The notes under the pieces: generated by a model
Databases searched by the model: none
Seen by the model: the letters and a program-made list of their open reading frames with translations, nothing else
Told to the model about the DNA's origin: nothing
Shown here: positions 1-8,183 of the stretch, piece after piece
Position numbering within the stretch: position 1 is the stretch's first letter
How the letters are laid out: each line of letters begins with the position of its first letter
NCBI GenBank assembly: GCA_019636555.1
Contig: JAHBXH010000001.1
Location: forward strand, 2,700,928 to 2,764,927
DNA length: 64,000 nt
Source: Phycisphaeraceae bacterium
GTDB taxonomy: Bacteria > Planctomycetota > Phycisphaerae > Phycisphaerales > UBA1924
Direction of reading: 5' to 3'
Made by a program: the position numbers and the translations under genes

Positions 1-217
1 CCAACTCCTCAAGCACGATCCGCAACCGGACCTGACGGGGCAAGTCCTCCGACTTGCGGGGAGACCTGCCGAGAATCTCCCGCCCGCGCTCGATGAGCGC
101 CGCGAGCCCGATCTGCTCAGCAAAATCGGCGAACCCGTGCCGCCCGAGCACTTCGAGCACGTGGACGTACCGCTGGACGTTTCGGATGCGGCGGGCAACG
201 GGTGAGAAAGTGACCAT
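1..217 (-). CDS. UbiB/AarF-type kinase-like protein, N-terminal fragment
   Basis: This gene runs off the left edge; about 72 N-terminal codons are visible, reading leftward from an ATG at 217. The visible protein starts MVTFSPVARRIRNVQRYVHV and continues through ..LEVLGRHGFADFAEQIGL.. to ..RLRIVLEEL at the edge. This pattern, a helical 'RY..VL..LGRHGFADF' segment followed by 'R(L/V)R.VLEELGPTFIKLGQ', is what I know from the N-terminus of UbiB/ABC1/AarF atypical kinases, which act in ubiquinone or menaquinone metabolism at the membrane. The kinase core itself lies outside the window. An AGGGAG Shine-Dalgarno lies a few bases before the ATG, and a TACGCT box at 229-234 on this strand may be the -10. 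Family assignment rests on the short N-terminal match only. Confidence 0.6.
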   Translation of the reverse strand, partial: MVTFSPVARRIRNVQRYVHVLEVLGRHGFADFAEQIGLAALIERGREILGRSPRKSEDLPRQVRLRIVLEEL

Positions 218-523
218 GACTCCCTGACAGCGTAGCGACCGCGATTCGGAGCGTTCCTTGTGCACAATCAGGCCGCGTCCCAAAGGGGAGTTGCCGCTGC
301 GCGTTCTGCCTGGCGCTCGCTGGAGGGCTGCCCTGCACTGTTCCGATGAGGGAAACCGCGATCGCGTATCGACGCAGCCGTCGCACCCCCTGGAATTCAC
401 GCTCGGCCGGAAGGCGCGGTGGAGCCGTGTATTCCCCGATGTCCGCACGCCCACTTGCAAGCTAATTCACAGTTTGCTAGTCTTCGCCCTCCGCATTCCG
501 CGGCAATTCGAGGAGATTGGGGC
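218..523. other. Intergenic region between divergent genes
   Basis: About 306 bases between the leftward UbiB-like gene and the rightward membrane protein. Small open frames exist on both strands but lack ribosome sites and have the Arg/Pro-rich composition of antisense readings. The only elements I can point to are the possible -10 (TACGCT, 229-234, minus strand) near the left gene and the GAGGAG ribosome site at about 510-516 before the right gene. I see no terminator or RNA gene. Confidence 0.4.
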
Positions 524-1159
524 ATGATCAAGGGCATAATCGGGGGCGTCATCGGCGGTGCGATCGGCGCTGCGATCTGGGCGGCAATTGCGTACTTCGC
601 GCACGTGCAGATCGGATTGGTTGCAATCGGGGTCGGTGCGTTGGTCGGCGGCGGCACATTCATGTTTGCGGGAGATCAAGCCTCGCCGCTTACCGGCGTT
701 GCCGCGGCGATCATCGCGCTTGCGTCCATCGCCGGCGGCAAGTTCATGACCGTTCATGCCTATTTCGCGAATATCAAGGGGACCGTTCACAAGGCGATCA
801 TTGTGGACGACGAGGTCGCCGTGCTGCATATCGCACGTCAGGTCGCCCAAGAATGGGAACAGAGCGGTAAGAAGATCGCGTGGCCCACCGATGTAAAGGA
901 CGACAAGGCAACGGAAGAGTCGGAGTTTCCGACCGAAGTTTGGTCCGATGCGAAAGTCCGGTGGTCGGCGATGAGCCAGACCCAGCAGGACGGGTACAAG
1001 CGCGATCTCGAGGCGAACCTCAAAGGTGAGGTGGATGGAGTGGTCGCCGGCATCGAGTCAGACGTCTTTGCGAAGTCATTTTCGTTCTTCGACATTCTCT
1101 GGGGGTTTCTCGCGATCGGTGCCGCGTACAAGTTGGGATCGGGCGAGGCGGAAGGGTGA
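524..1159 (+). CDS. Hypothetical multi-pass membrane protein, 211 aa
   Basis: The ATG at 524 is chosen over upstream in-frame starts because it is preceded by GAGGAG at good spacing and the protein then begins directly with a Gly/Ala-rich hydrophobic segment (MIKGIIGGVIGGAIGAAIWA). Three hydrophobic stretches lie at roughly residues 2-25, 28-46 and 55-72. A hydrophilic central region of about 110 residues follows, and a last hydrophobic stretch lies near 190-205. The glycine-zipper-like repeats (GxxGG, GAxxG) in the first helix suggest tight helix packing. I do not recognise a family. The gene ends 19 bases before the convergent MgtC-like gene, so it is probably a single-gene unit. Confidence 0.6.
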   Translation: MIKGIIGGVIGGAIGAAIWAAIAYFAHVQIGLVAIGVGALVGGGTFMFAGDQASPLTGVAAAIIALASIAGGKFMTVHAYFANIKGTVHKAIIVDDEVAVLHIARQVAQEWEQSGKKIAWPTDVKDDKATEESEFPTEVWSDAKVRWSAMSQTQQDGYKRDLEANLKGEVDGVVAGIESDVFAKSFSFFDILWGFLAIGAAYKLGSGEAEG

Positions 1160-1178
1160 TCGACGGCCGAGGCAGTTT

Positions 1179-2486
1179 TCAAAGGACCAGAGCCACAACC
1201 ACCGCGACCCCCGCCACAATGGGCGCGAGCAGAATCGTGCCGAGTCGCCGTGCCAACGGCGCACCGCCCAAGGCGCCCGCGATCGCGAGCTTGACGAGTG
1301 TATTCACGACCGCCGCGATGATGATCGCAACCGCCGCGGTTGATCCATCTGCCTGACCGGACTTGGCCATCCCCGCGGTCGAAAGCGTGATCGCGTCCAT
1401 ATCCGTCAGACCGCTGATCGCCGCGATCGCGAAAAGCCCGGCTCTCCCGAGATTCTCTTTGCCGGCGATCGCCAGCAACTGCACCAGCGCGAACAGGGCG
1501 GCAAAGACCAGCGCGGACTTCAATTCGGTCGGATTCTTCTGATTGGAGGGCGAAAACGCGATTTCCGAGTCCTTTGTGCGCCTTGCGATGAGAAACCCCG
1601 TGCCCGCTCCGACAACCGATGCCGCGAGCACAACCGCAAGCGCAACCGCGATCACAGTCGCGCTGCCGCGCGCCGCGGCAAAGGCGAGAATGATCACCCG
1701 GACGAGCATGACCGAGTTTGCGAGGGCGATCGCGGGGGCCGCCGAAGCCGCCGAAGCTCCCTTGCTTCTGACCATCCGTGACACGCTCACGGTCGTCGCC
1801 GTGCTCGAAACGAGTCCGCCGAGAAGCGCGGCGAGAAGCGTGCCGGATTTGGTTCCGAATACTCGGAGGGCCACGTACCCGCAAAGGCTGATGCCGGTGA
1901 CCAGCACCACCATCAGCCAGATCTTGTACGGATTGATCGCGTCGTACGGGCCCATCGCCTCATTTGGGATCACTGGAAAAATGATCAGCGCGATGACGGC
2001 GAATTGCAGCACCGCGCGGACATCGGTGTCGCTCAGCCCGCGGATAAAGCGATGCAGCGGCGTCTTGAGGTGGAGCAGCACTGCCGTCGCGGCGGCCATT
2101 GCCACACTTGGCGCGTACATTCGCAGGCCGATCAGCGTCCCGCAGGCGAACATCACGAGGATCGCCATCTCCGTTGTCAGGCCGTGTGGCTCCTGGTCTT
2201 GGCCCGTGGGCACCGGTCGCACGAGGTTTCCTGTGAGCACCACGATCGCAATCGCAACGAGCCCCCCGGCGATGATCAGGACTCCCGCGACGCCGACCGC
2301 GGCAGTTTCGACCGGAAAGCTCGCGACGGCCCTGGCAAGAATCGCGCAGAGTGCGCCGAAGGCCGCGATCAGTGGAAAGGTGCGGATTCCGGCAAGGTCG
2401 CTGTGCGTCCGCTCCCGCTGCATACCGACAAGCAGCCCGGAGGCGAGCGCGACTGCGAGGCTCAGGAATATCTCGCGAGGATCCAC
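1179..2486 (-). CDS. MgtC/SapB family membrane protein with DUF4010 C-terminal half
   Basis: The 435-aa product has an MgtC-type N-terminus (..LAVALASGLLVGMQRER.. followed by 'AGIRTFPLIAAFGAL') and then a long hydrophobic DUF4010-like half with about ten predicted membrane helices. MgtC-like proteins are inner-membrane proteins linked to Mg2+ stress or to regulation of the F-type ATPase; the combined form with DUF4010 is common in bacteria but its substrate is unknown. The start is set at GTG 2486 because the protein fold begins right there (VDPREIFLSLAV) and because a TATCCT box lies exactly 6 bases upstream, the same arrangement as thyX and the gene at 36764. The open frame continues upstream for 94 codons but reads as Arg/Pro-rich non-coding sequence. 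Confidence 0.8.
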   Translation of the reverse strand: MDPREIFLSLAVALASGLLVGMQRERTHSDLAGIRTFPLIAAFGALCAILARAVASFPVETAAVGVAGVLIIAGGLVAIAIVVLTGNLVRPVPTGQDQEPHGLTTEMAILVMFACGTLIGLRMYAPSVAMAAATAVLLHLKTPLHRFIRGLSDTDVRAVLQFAVIALIIFPVIPNEAMGPYDAINPYKIWLMVVLVTGISLCGYVALRVFGTKSGTLLAALLGGLVSSTATTVSVSRMVRSKGASAASAAPAIALANSVMLVRVIILAFAAARGSATVIAVALAVVLAASVVGAGTGFLIARRTKDSEIAFSPSNQKNPTELKSALVFAALFALVQLLAIAGKENLGRAGLFAIAAISGLTDMDAITLSTAGMAKSGQADGSTAAVAIIIAAVVNTLVKLAIAGALGGAPLARRLGTILLAPIVAGVAVVVALVL

Positions 2487-2492
2487 AGCGGC

Positions 2493-2498
2493 AGGATA
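2493..2498 (-). promoter_or_regulatory. Putative -10 box for a leaderless transcript (MgtC-like gene)
   Basis: TATCCT on the minus strand, 6 bases before the GTG start, with no Shine-Dalgarno in between. Transcription would begin at or next to the start codon. No convincing -35 hexamer is visible. Confidence 0.45.
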
Positions 2499-2558
2499 TC
2501 GGCCGTTCGCCGGACTCGAAACCACTGGAGCACAGAGGCAAAACCGATCACAAGTCCG

Positions 2559-2564
2559 TAGAAT
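2559..2564 (+). promoter_or_regulatory. Putative -10 box of the acyl-CoA mutase gene
   Basis: TAGAAT on the plus strand about 26 bases before the ATG at 2591. It is the best -10 match in the divergent region. No good -35 is seen. Confidence 0.3.
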
Positions 2565-2590
2565 GGTCTGAACCGAACGGAGTAACCGAG

Positions 2591-4411
2591 ATGACCACCG
2601 CGCATCGACCTTCTGTCGCTCCGTCCGCCGTGCCGCCGCCGGTGGACCCGAACGCCGTGACGATCTCCGGGATCGTGGTGGACCCGGTTTATTCGCCCGA
2701 AGCGCCACCAGAAAGCCTGAAGCACCAGTCACGCGACATCGCGGCACCGGGTCAATATCCGTATACACGAGGCTTGTTTCCGCAGGGATATCGCACGCGA
2801 CTCTGGACCATGCGCCAGTTCGCGGGGTTTGGAAGCGCGGACGATACGAACAAGCGTTTCAAGTACCTGCTGTCGGCAGCCAAAGGAACGGCGGCGAACA
2901 CGGGGCTCAGCACGGCGTTCGACCTGCCCACGCTGATGGGTCGCGACAGCGATGATGAACTCTCGGTCGGCGAAGTCGGAAGGTGCGGCGTCGCGATCGA
3001 CACCATCGAGGACATGCACCGGCTGTACGCGGATATTCCGATCGGCAACGTAACGGTGAGCCAGACGATCAACGGCCCGGCGTGCGTGATCTGGGCGATG
3101 TACCTGGCGATGGCGGTGCAGCGGAACATTTCGTGGAACACGCTGGGCGGGACGCTTCAGAACGACATCCTCAAAGAGTTCCACAGCCAGAACGAGTTCA
3201 TCTATCCGCCCGAGGCGAGCGTGAAGCTCGTCGTGGACACGATCGAATTTCAGAGTCGCTTTGTGCCCAAGTGGAACAGTGTCAGTATCAGCGGGTATCA
3301 CATCCGCGAAGCGGGCAGCACGGCGACGCAGGAGTTGGCGTTCACCTTGCGCGACGGGATGGAGTACGTCGAGGCGTGCGTGGAGCGAGGGCTGGATATT
3401 GACAGCTTTGCGCCGCGGCTCTCGTTCTTCTTCAACAGCCACAACGAGTTCTTCGAAGAGATCTGCAAGCTGCGGGCGGCGCGGCGGATCTGGGCGCGGG
3501 CGATGAAGCACCGGTATGGCGCGAAGAACGAGCGCTCGTGGTACATGAAGACGCACGTGCAGACGGCGGGTTGCTCGCTGACCGAGCAGCAGCCGCTCAA
3601 CAACATCGTGCGGGTGGGCTATCAGGCGATGGCGGCGGTGCTGGGCGGATGCCAGAGCTTGCACACCGACAGCATGGACGAGACGCTGGGCTTGCCGACG
3701 GAGCAAGCGGTGACGGTGGCGCTGCGCACCCAGCAGATTCTGGCGCACGAAACCGGCGTGACGCGCGTGACGGATCCGCTCGGCGGATCGTGGTATGTGG
3801 AGCAGTTGACGGACACGATGGAGCGGGAAGCGCTGCGGTATATCGGTGATGTTGATCACATGGGGACGTACCGGGAAGGGGCGAAGGGGCAGAGGGGCGA
3901 TGGGGCGGAGGGAGAAGACCTCAGCAAGCATCCGGCGTATGAGCGGCTGCATGGGTATGGGCGCGGAGTGATCAACGGGATCAATCGCGGGTATTTCCGG
4001 CGGCAGATCGCGGAGGCGTCGTATCGGTATTCAGAAGAGTGCGAGGCGGGCGATCGGTTGATCGTGGGCGTGAACGCGTATACGGAAGATTCCGGCGAGC
4101 GGCCGATCGACATTCTGCAGATCAGCCACGATGTCGAGGTGAATCAGTGCGACCGGCTGGCACAGTTCAAGAAGGCGCGGGACGCGTCGAAGGTGAAACA
4201 GGCGCTCGACAACATCCGGGCATCGTGCCAGGGGAAGTCGTTCACGCTGCAGAATGCGCTGCCGAGCGCGCCGGGGAAAGCGGGCGGGCTGCACGAGACG
4301 AACGTGATGCCGGCGCTGATTGATGGGGCGTTGTGCGGCTGCACGATGGGCGAGATGGTGCAGGCGATGGCGGATGTGTACGGGCGGTACTCAGGCGGGC
4401 CGGAGTGGTAG
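2591..4411 (+). CDS. Methylmalonyl-CoA mutase family protein, large (catalytic) subunit without B12-binding domain
   Basis: The 606-aa product matches the TIM-barrel catalytic part of adenosylcobalamin-dependent acyl-CoA mutases. Diagnostic stretches are YTRGLFPQGYRTRLWTMRQ, 'FDLPTLMGRDSDD', 'GGTLQNDILKEF', 'SVSISGYHIREAGST' and 'QSLHTDSMDE'. These enzymes rearrange acyl-CoA carbon skeletons (methylmalonyl/succinyl-CoA or isobutyryl/n-butyryl-CoA) in branched-chain amino acid and odd-chain fatty acid metabolism. It ends at ..YGRYSGGPEW without the roughly 130-residue C-terminal cobalamin-binding domain (DxHxxG). It therefore resembles the two-subunit isobutyryl-CoA-mutase or archaeal arrangement and needs a separate B12 subunit, not found nearby. 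Where classical mutases have 'PSMR' in the substrate region this one has ASVK, so I do not assign the substrate. Residues about 429-440 hold a low-complexity insert from a GGGGN4 repeat. ATG 2591 follows a GGAG-like site; upstream in-frame sequence is the antisense of the MgtC gene. Confidence 0.9.
   Translation: MTTAHRPSVAPSAVPPPVDPNAVTISGIVVDPVYSPEAPPESLKHQSRDIAAPGQYPYTRGLFPQGYRTRLWTMRQFAGFGSADDTNKRFKYLLSAAKGTAANTGLSTAFDLPTLMGRDSDDELSVGEVGRCGVAIDTIEDMHRLYADIPIGNVTVSQTINGPACVIWAMYLAMAVQRNISWNTLGGTLQNDILKEFHSQNEFIYPPEASVKLVVDTIEFQSRFVPKWNSVSISGYHIREAGSTATQELAFTLRDGMEYVEACVERGLDIDSFAPRLSFFFNSHNEFFEEICKLRAARRIWARAMKHRYGAKNERSWYMKTHVQTAGCSLTEQQPLNNIVRVGYQAMAAVLGGCQSLHTDSMDETLGLPTEQAVTVALRTQQILAHETGVTRVTDPLGGSWYVEQLTDTMEREALRYIGDVDHMGTYREGAKGQRGDGAEGEDLSKHPAYERLHGYGRGVINGINRGYFRRQIAEASYRYSEECEAGDRLIVGVNAYTEDSGERPIDILQISHDVEVNQCDRLAQFKKARDASKVKQALDNIRASCQGKSFTLQNALPSAPGKAGGLHETNVMPALIDGALCGCTMGEMVQAMADVYGRYSGGPEW
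3877..3908 (+). repeat. Four tandem GGGGN4 octamers inside the mutase gene
   Basis: Four consecutive 8-base units (aggggcga, aggggcag, aggggcga, tggggcgg), followed by another GGG. On the coding strand this gives regularly spaced G-runs with 4-base gaps, a G-quadruplex-capable pattern. It is in frame and adds a Gly/Arg/Glu-rich stretch to the protein. Confidence 0.85.
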
Positions 4412-4956
4412 GAGACCAGAACTCAAATCTCTTTGAGATCGGCTTTGTCGAGGGGCCGCACTCGGCGCACCACGACGATTTGTTCGTCCGAGTTCGTACC
4501 GAACGACTCGTCTGCGATTCCTACTACTTTGAAATCTGGCAACACCAAAATCAGTATGCAGGATTGAACGCTTACGCCGTGCTGGCGTCAGCCGCCGACA
4601 ACTGGATTCGGACAGTGAATTCCGCCACGATTCCCTCGATTCTCCATATCCCATTCGGTCTTAACGACCAGAGCGTCACCTGGATCACCATCGAACTTGA
4701 AACCGACGGCGAAGCACTTGTCAGCGTCGGATTCAATCTTGAGAACGGCTATGCGATTGATCCGATCAATGGGACTCGAACCTCAAGACCCCCGGACCTT
4801 CAACCCGAACCCGCAATGGATGTTCGCTTGAGTCGCGACAATCTCGTTCAGGCACTGACCCGATTTCGCGCCGATGTCGATCGGGAACTCAAAGACTTGC
4901 GGACCCGCGTCGCCCGTGCGGATGCCGATTCTCAAGGGTCCGAGTTGCCTTCATAA
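4405..4956 (+). CDS. Hypothetical protein overlapping the mutase stop
   Basis: A frame of 183 codons from GTG 4405, overlapping the last 7 bases of the mutase gene, which would suit translational coupling. The protein is acidic and soluble, without signal peptide or membrane segment: ..GFVEGPHSAHHDDLFVRVR.., then a middle beta-rich part, then a helical C-terminus (..ALTRFRADVDRELKDLRTRV..). Codon use after about residue 10 is normal for the window and reads better than the other frames. I do not recognise the family. It is not a B12-binding domain: there is no DxHxxG motif. The start is uncertain; no Shine-Dalgarno is obvious. Confidence 0.55.
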   Translation: MVGDQNSNLFEIGFVEGPHSAHHDDLFVRVRTERLVCDSYYFEIWQHQNQYAGLNAYAVLASAADNWIRTVNSATIPSILHIPFGLNDQSVTWITIELETDGEALVSVGFNLENGYAIDPINGTRTSRPPDLQPEPAMDVRLSRDNLVQALTRFRADVDRELKDLRTRVARADADSQGSELPS

Positions 4957-5011
4957 TCAGAGTCTCTTTGTCTCGCAGCCCCAGTTTCTTCTCCGATCTC
5001 TTTCAATTGCA

Positions 5012-5755
5012 ATGCCCGCTTCCGTTTCAATCCTTGGCTTCGGCGCTTTCGGCCGCTTCATGGCCGCCCACCTCGCCCCGCACTTTGACCTGCGCGTCTG
5101 CGATGCAACAGATCTCTCTGCCGAAACCAAGAAAACCGGCGCGAAGTGGACCGACCTCCCCACCGCCGCCACCTCTGATCTCATCGTCCTTGCCATCCCC
5201 GTCCAGCGGATGGAGCAACTGCTCAGGCAGCTTGCTCCCCTTCTTGCGGGTCGAAACACGCTTGTGATCGACGTTGCGTCGGTCAAGGTAAAGCCGATTG
5301 CGCTGATGCGCGATCTGCTCCCGCCCGAAACCGAAATCATCGGAACCCACCCGCTCTTCGGCCCGCAAAGCGGCAAGCACGGCATCGAGGGATTGCCAAT
5401 CGCATTCTGCGCCGTTCGCGCAAGCGAAGAGCGCATCGCCTGCGTGCGATCCTTTCTCGGCGACACGCTCAAACTCCGCGTTCTCGACGTCTCGCCGGAG
5501 GAGCACGATCGGCAGATGGCGTATGTGCAGGGATTGACGCACCTGGTTGCACGTGCCGCGGCGGCGCTGGAACTGCCACAGACGGAGCTTGCGACGGTGG
5601 CGTACAGGCGGTTTGCGGAGATGAGCGAATCGCTCGCGGGCGACTCGTGGGAACTCTTCAAGACCATCGAGAACGAGAACCCGTTCGCGGCGGAAGTCCG
5701 CCGGCAATTCGCCGAAAATATTGCGAAAATCGAGAGGCAACTCCGGCATCCGTAG
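5012..5755 (+). CDS. Prephenate/arogenate dehydrogenase (TyrA family)
   Basis: The 247-aa product opens with a Rossmann NAD(P)-binding motif, MPASVSILGFGAFGRFMAAH (GxGxxG), followed by 'DLIVLAIPVQRM', 'DVASVKVKP' and 'IIGTHPLFGPQSG', the core of the TyrA family. This enzyme oxidatively decarboxylates prephenate or arogenate in tyrosine biosynthesis. The 'THPLFGPQSG' loop and the small size without a fused chorismate mutase or ACT domain resemble the plant/cyanobacterial arogenate-dehydrogenase type, so either substrate is possible. ATG 5012 is chosen because the Rossmann fold begins immediately; upstream in-frame codons are not conserved-looking. Its gene lies 55 bases after the unknown gene at 4405. 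Confidence 0.85.
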   Translation: MPASVSILGFGAFGRFMAAHLAPHFDLRVCDATDLSAETKKTGAKWTDLPTAATSDLIVLAIPVQRMEQLLRQLAPLLAGRNTLVIDVASVKVKPIALMRDLLPPETEIIGTHPLFGPQSGKHGIEGLPIAFCAVRASEERIACVRSFLGDTLKLRVLDVSPEEHDRQMAYVQGLTHLVARAAAALELPQTELATVAYRRFAEMSESLAGDSWELFKTIENENPFAAEVRRQFAENIAKIERQLRHP

Positions 5756-5920
5756 CGGTCTCTTGTTGGCCCCAAACATGTGAGGTCGCCGCCCCAAGCC
5801 CGGCGGGGCGATCAAATTCCAAACTTTCACCGGTGCGCAAGTCGATACGGAACCCCGGCGCGTTCGTCGGAACACTCCCGGGCGCCTTCGTTCTGCTCAC
5901 AGGCACAAAGGAGGTTCCAT

Positions 5921-6475
5921 ATGGAATTGCTCACGGCTTGCTGGCTTGCCATCATCGCGACGCCGGTTGCGCTCTGGTTCTACGGCGCGCTCGCCTGGAT
6001 GGCGCTCCCTCATCACAAGCGAGATCTCAAGAAACTGCCGGATGACAACAAGGTCATTGAATTCGTCCGCGGGCTCGGTCTCCAGCCCGGTGTCTACAGC
6101 TATCCCAACATGCACTGCGAGGGTGAAGACCGCGAGCGCATCAAGAAGCTGTGGGAAACCGGCCCGATGGGGATTCTCTCGGTCTGGAGCAAAGTGAGCA
6201 TGGGCAGAAACATGCTGCTCACGTTTATCGTCGAACTCATCGCCGCGTTCCTGATCGCGTATGTCGGCGTCGCGGCCGGCTTCGGCCGGGGCGAGCCGTT
6301 CGCCAAAGTCTTCCAGGTCCTCGGCACGGTCGGCATCCTCACGTTCACAGTGGGCAGCTTGCCCGGCGCGATCTGGTTTCAGGCGAATAAGAGCGCTGTC
6401 GTGAGCGGCATCATTGATGGCGTGATTATGGGGTTGATCACGGGTGCGATCATGGCGTGGCTGTGGCCGAAGTAG
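5921..6475 (+). CDS. Hypothetical membrane protein, 184 aa
   Basis: The ATG at 5921 has one of the strongest ribosome sites in the window (AAAGGAGGT at 5907-5915). The protein starts with a membrane helix (MELLTACWLAIIATPVALWF), has a charged cytoplasmic-looking stretch (residues about 28-95) and then three more hydrophobic segments (about 100-122, 132-150 and 160-180). It ends ..GLITGAIMAWLWPK. I do not recognise a family. The 165 bases upstream contain no other gene; a GC-rich inverted repeat at about 5790-5815 lacks a T-run and is not convincing as a terminator. Confidence 0.7.
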   Translation: MELLTACWLAIIATPVALWFYGALAWMALPHHKRDLKKLPDDNKVIEFVRGLGLQPGVYSYPNMHCEGEDRERIKKLWETGPMGILSVWSKVSMGRNMLLTFIVELIAAFLIAYVGVAAGFGRGEPFAKVFQVLGTVGILTFTVGSLPGAIWFQANKSAVVSGIIDGVIMGLITGAIMAWLWPK

Positions 6476-6478
6476 CTC

Positions 6479-8008
6479 TCACTTTTTTCGTTTCTTGAAC
6501 TTTGCTTTCGGGCTCGCGGTGAACGTGCTTCCGCGCGAGCCGAAGCCGGGGAGTCCTTTGAGCCCCGGCATCATCCCGCCCATGCCGCCGGAGCCGAGTT
6601 CGCGTGCCGCGGCGGACTTCTGCGCCGCGCTCATTCCCGCCATTCCTTTGCTGAGCTTGCTCACCAGACCGAACTGCTTGACCATCTGGCCGACGTCGTT
6701 CTGATCGACGCCCGAGCCTGTTGCGATCCTCTTGCGCCGGCTGTTGTCGATCATGTCGGGCTTGGTGCGCTCGGCTTTCGTCATCGAGCCGATCATCGCT
6801 TCGACCTTGTCGAGCTGCTTGTCCTCGATCTGAACATCCTTCAGCATCGAGCCCACGCCGGGGAGCAACGAGAAGAGCTGTTTGAGCGGTCCCATCCGGC
6901 GCAGCATCTTCAACTGCTTCAGGAAATCGTCCATCGTCAACTCGCCCTTGGCGAGTTTCTCTTCAAGCTTCTTCGCTTCTTCTTCGTCGACTTGCTCCTG
7001 GGCTTTCTCGACGAGCGCGACGATGTCGCCCATACCGAGGATGCGTCCGGCGAAACGCGTCGGATGAAAATCTTCGAGCGCGTCGAGTTTCTCGCCGACG
7101 CCGACGAACTTGATCGGTGCGCCGGTCACGTGCTTGACCGACATCGCGGCGCCGCCGCGCGTGTCGGAGTCAAACTTTGTCAGGATCACACCGTCGATGT
7201 CGAGTTTCTGGTGGAAGCTCTTGGCGGAATTGAGCGCATCCTGCCCGGTCATCGCGTCGACGACAAGAAAGATGTGGTGCGGCTGGAGAAGGCGCTTTAC
7301 CTGCGACAGCTCGCCCATCAACTCGTCGTTGACATGCAAACGTCCCGCGGTGTCGAGGATCAGAACGTCCACGCCTTTGGCGCGTGCCGCGGCGAGCGCC
7401 CGCTGGCAGACCCCCACCGCGACACCGACGGCCTTGCCGTATTCAGCAACCTTCTCCGGTTCGCCGTAGAAGTGAACCTGCGCGCCGCCGGGAAAATCCT
7501 TCTCGACTTGCGTCGCGACCGTGTGCAACTGCTCGACCGCCGCGGGGCGCTGCAGGTCTGCCGCGGCAAGCATGACCGAGCGGCCGCGCTTTTTCAGGAC
7601 CGCCGCCAACTTGCCGCAGGTGGTCGTTTTGCCCGAACCCTGCAGCCCGCACATCATGACGATGGTCGGCCCGGGGCTGATCTTCATGATCGTCTGATCG
7701 GCGGTTGACTGGAGCGCCGCGCGCGGATCGGCCTGTTCGGGCGTGCCGCCCAGAAACTCGACCAGGCGGGCGTGGACAATGCCGATCATCTCTTCGCCCG
7801 GCTTGAGCGATTTGGTGACGTCACGACCGATCGCATCTTTCAGGACGGCGTCGGTGAAGGCGTTCACGACATCGAGATGGACGTCGGCTTCGAGCAGGCT
7901 CGTGCGAACTTCGTCGATGGCGTCGCGGACATTTTTTTCCGTAAGAGTCGCGTTGCCGCTGAGTTTGCGGAAAAGGCCGGAGAAGGATTCTGTGAGACGG
8001 TCAAGCAT
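6479..8008 (-). CDS. ffh: Signal recognition particle GTPase Ffh
   Basis: The 509-aa protein has the N-domain (MLDRLTESFSGLFRKLSGNA), the G-domain with P-loop GLQGSGKTT (residues 121-129), 'DTAGRLHVN' (G3), 'TKFDSDTRGGAA' (G4 region) and 'GVGEKLDALEDFHP'. The methionine-rich M-domain then binds SRP RNA and signal sequences (..LKMLRRMGPLKQLFSLLPG.., 'SRRKRIATGSG', 'KGMAGM'). It co-translationally targets membrane proteins to FtsY and SecYEG. Length is slightly above the usual 450, with a Gly-rich, basic C-terminal tail ending FKKRKK. ATG 8008 is the family start; an in-frame upstream ATG at 8050 only adds an unrelated 14-residue extension. No SRP RNA gene is visible next to it. Confidence 0.97.
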   Translation of the reverse strand: MLDRLTESFSGLFRKLSGNATLTEKNVRDAIDEVRTSLLEADVHLDVVNAFTDAVLKDAIGRDVTKSLKPGEEMIGIVHARLVEFLGGTPEQADPRAALQSTADQTIMKISPGPTIVMMCGLQGSGKTTTCGKLAAVLKKRGRSVMLAAADLQRPAAVEQLHTVATQVEKDFPGGAQVHFYGEPEKVAEYGKAVGVAVGVCQRALAAARAKGVDVLILDTAGRLHVNDELMGELSQVKRLLQPHHIFLVVDAMTGQDALNSAKSFHQKLDIDGVILTKFDSDTRGGAAMSVKHVTGAPIKFVGVGEKLDALEDFHPTRFAGRILGMGDIVALVEKAQEQVDEEEAKKLEEKLAKGELTMDDFLKQLKMLRRMGPLKQLFSLLPGVGSMLKDVQIEDKQLDKVEAMIGSMTKAERTKPDMIDNSRRKRIATGSGVDQNDVGQMVKQFGLVSKLSKGMAGMSAAQKSAAARELGSGGMGGMMPGLKGLPGFGSRGSTFTASPKAKFKKRKK

Positions 8009-8171
8009 GGCTGCCCCGAATAGCGGGCGCGCGAACGCGCCGGACTCCAAAGGAGTCAGGGCTTGACCGCGTGAAGAATACGCGAGGGCGAACGGAGGAA
8101 ATGGGTCCTATGGGACCGCCGGGTCCTACGAAGATCACGGCACCGAACATGAAAGCCGCGCCGCTTGCTTC

Positions 8172-8177
8172 TAGAAT
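8172..8177 (+). promoter_or_regulatory. Putative -10 box for a leaderless transcript (ABC-F gene)
   Basis: TAGAAT, 6 bases before the TTG start at 8184, with no Shine-Dalgarno between them. The same spacing is seen at several other genes in the window. Confidence 0.4.
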
Positions 8178-8183
8178 CTTGGC

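Noticed and set aside
8009..8183. SRP RNA gene beside ffh
   Set aside because: The 175 bases lack the GGAA-tetraloop helix of SRP RNA; only a short ggtcc/ggacc inverted repeat is seen.
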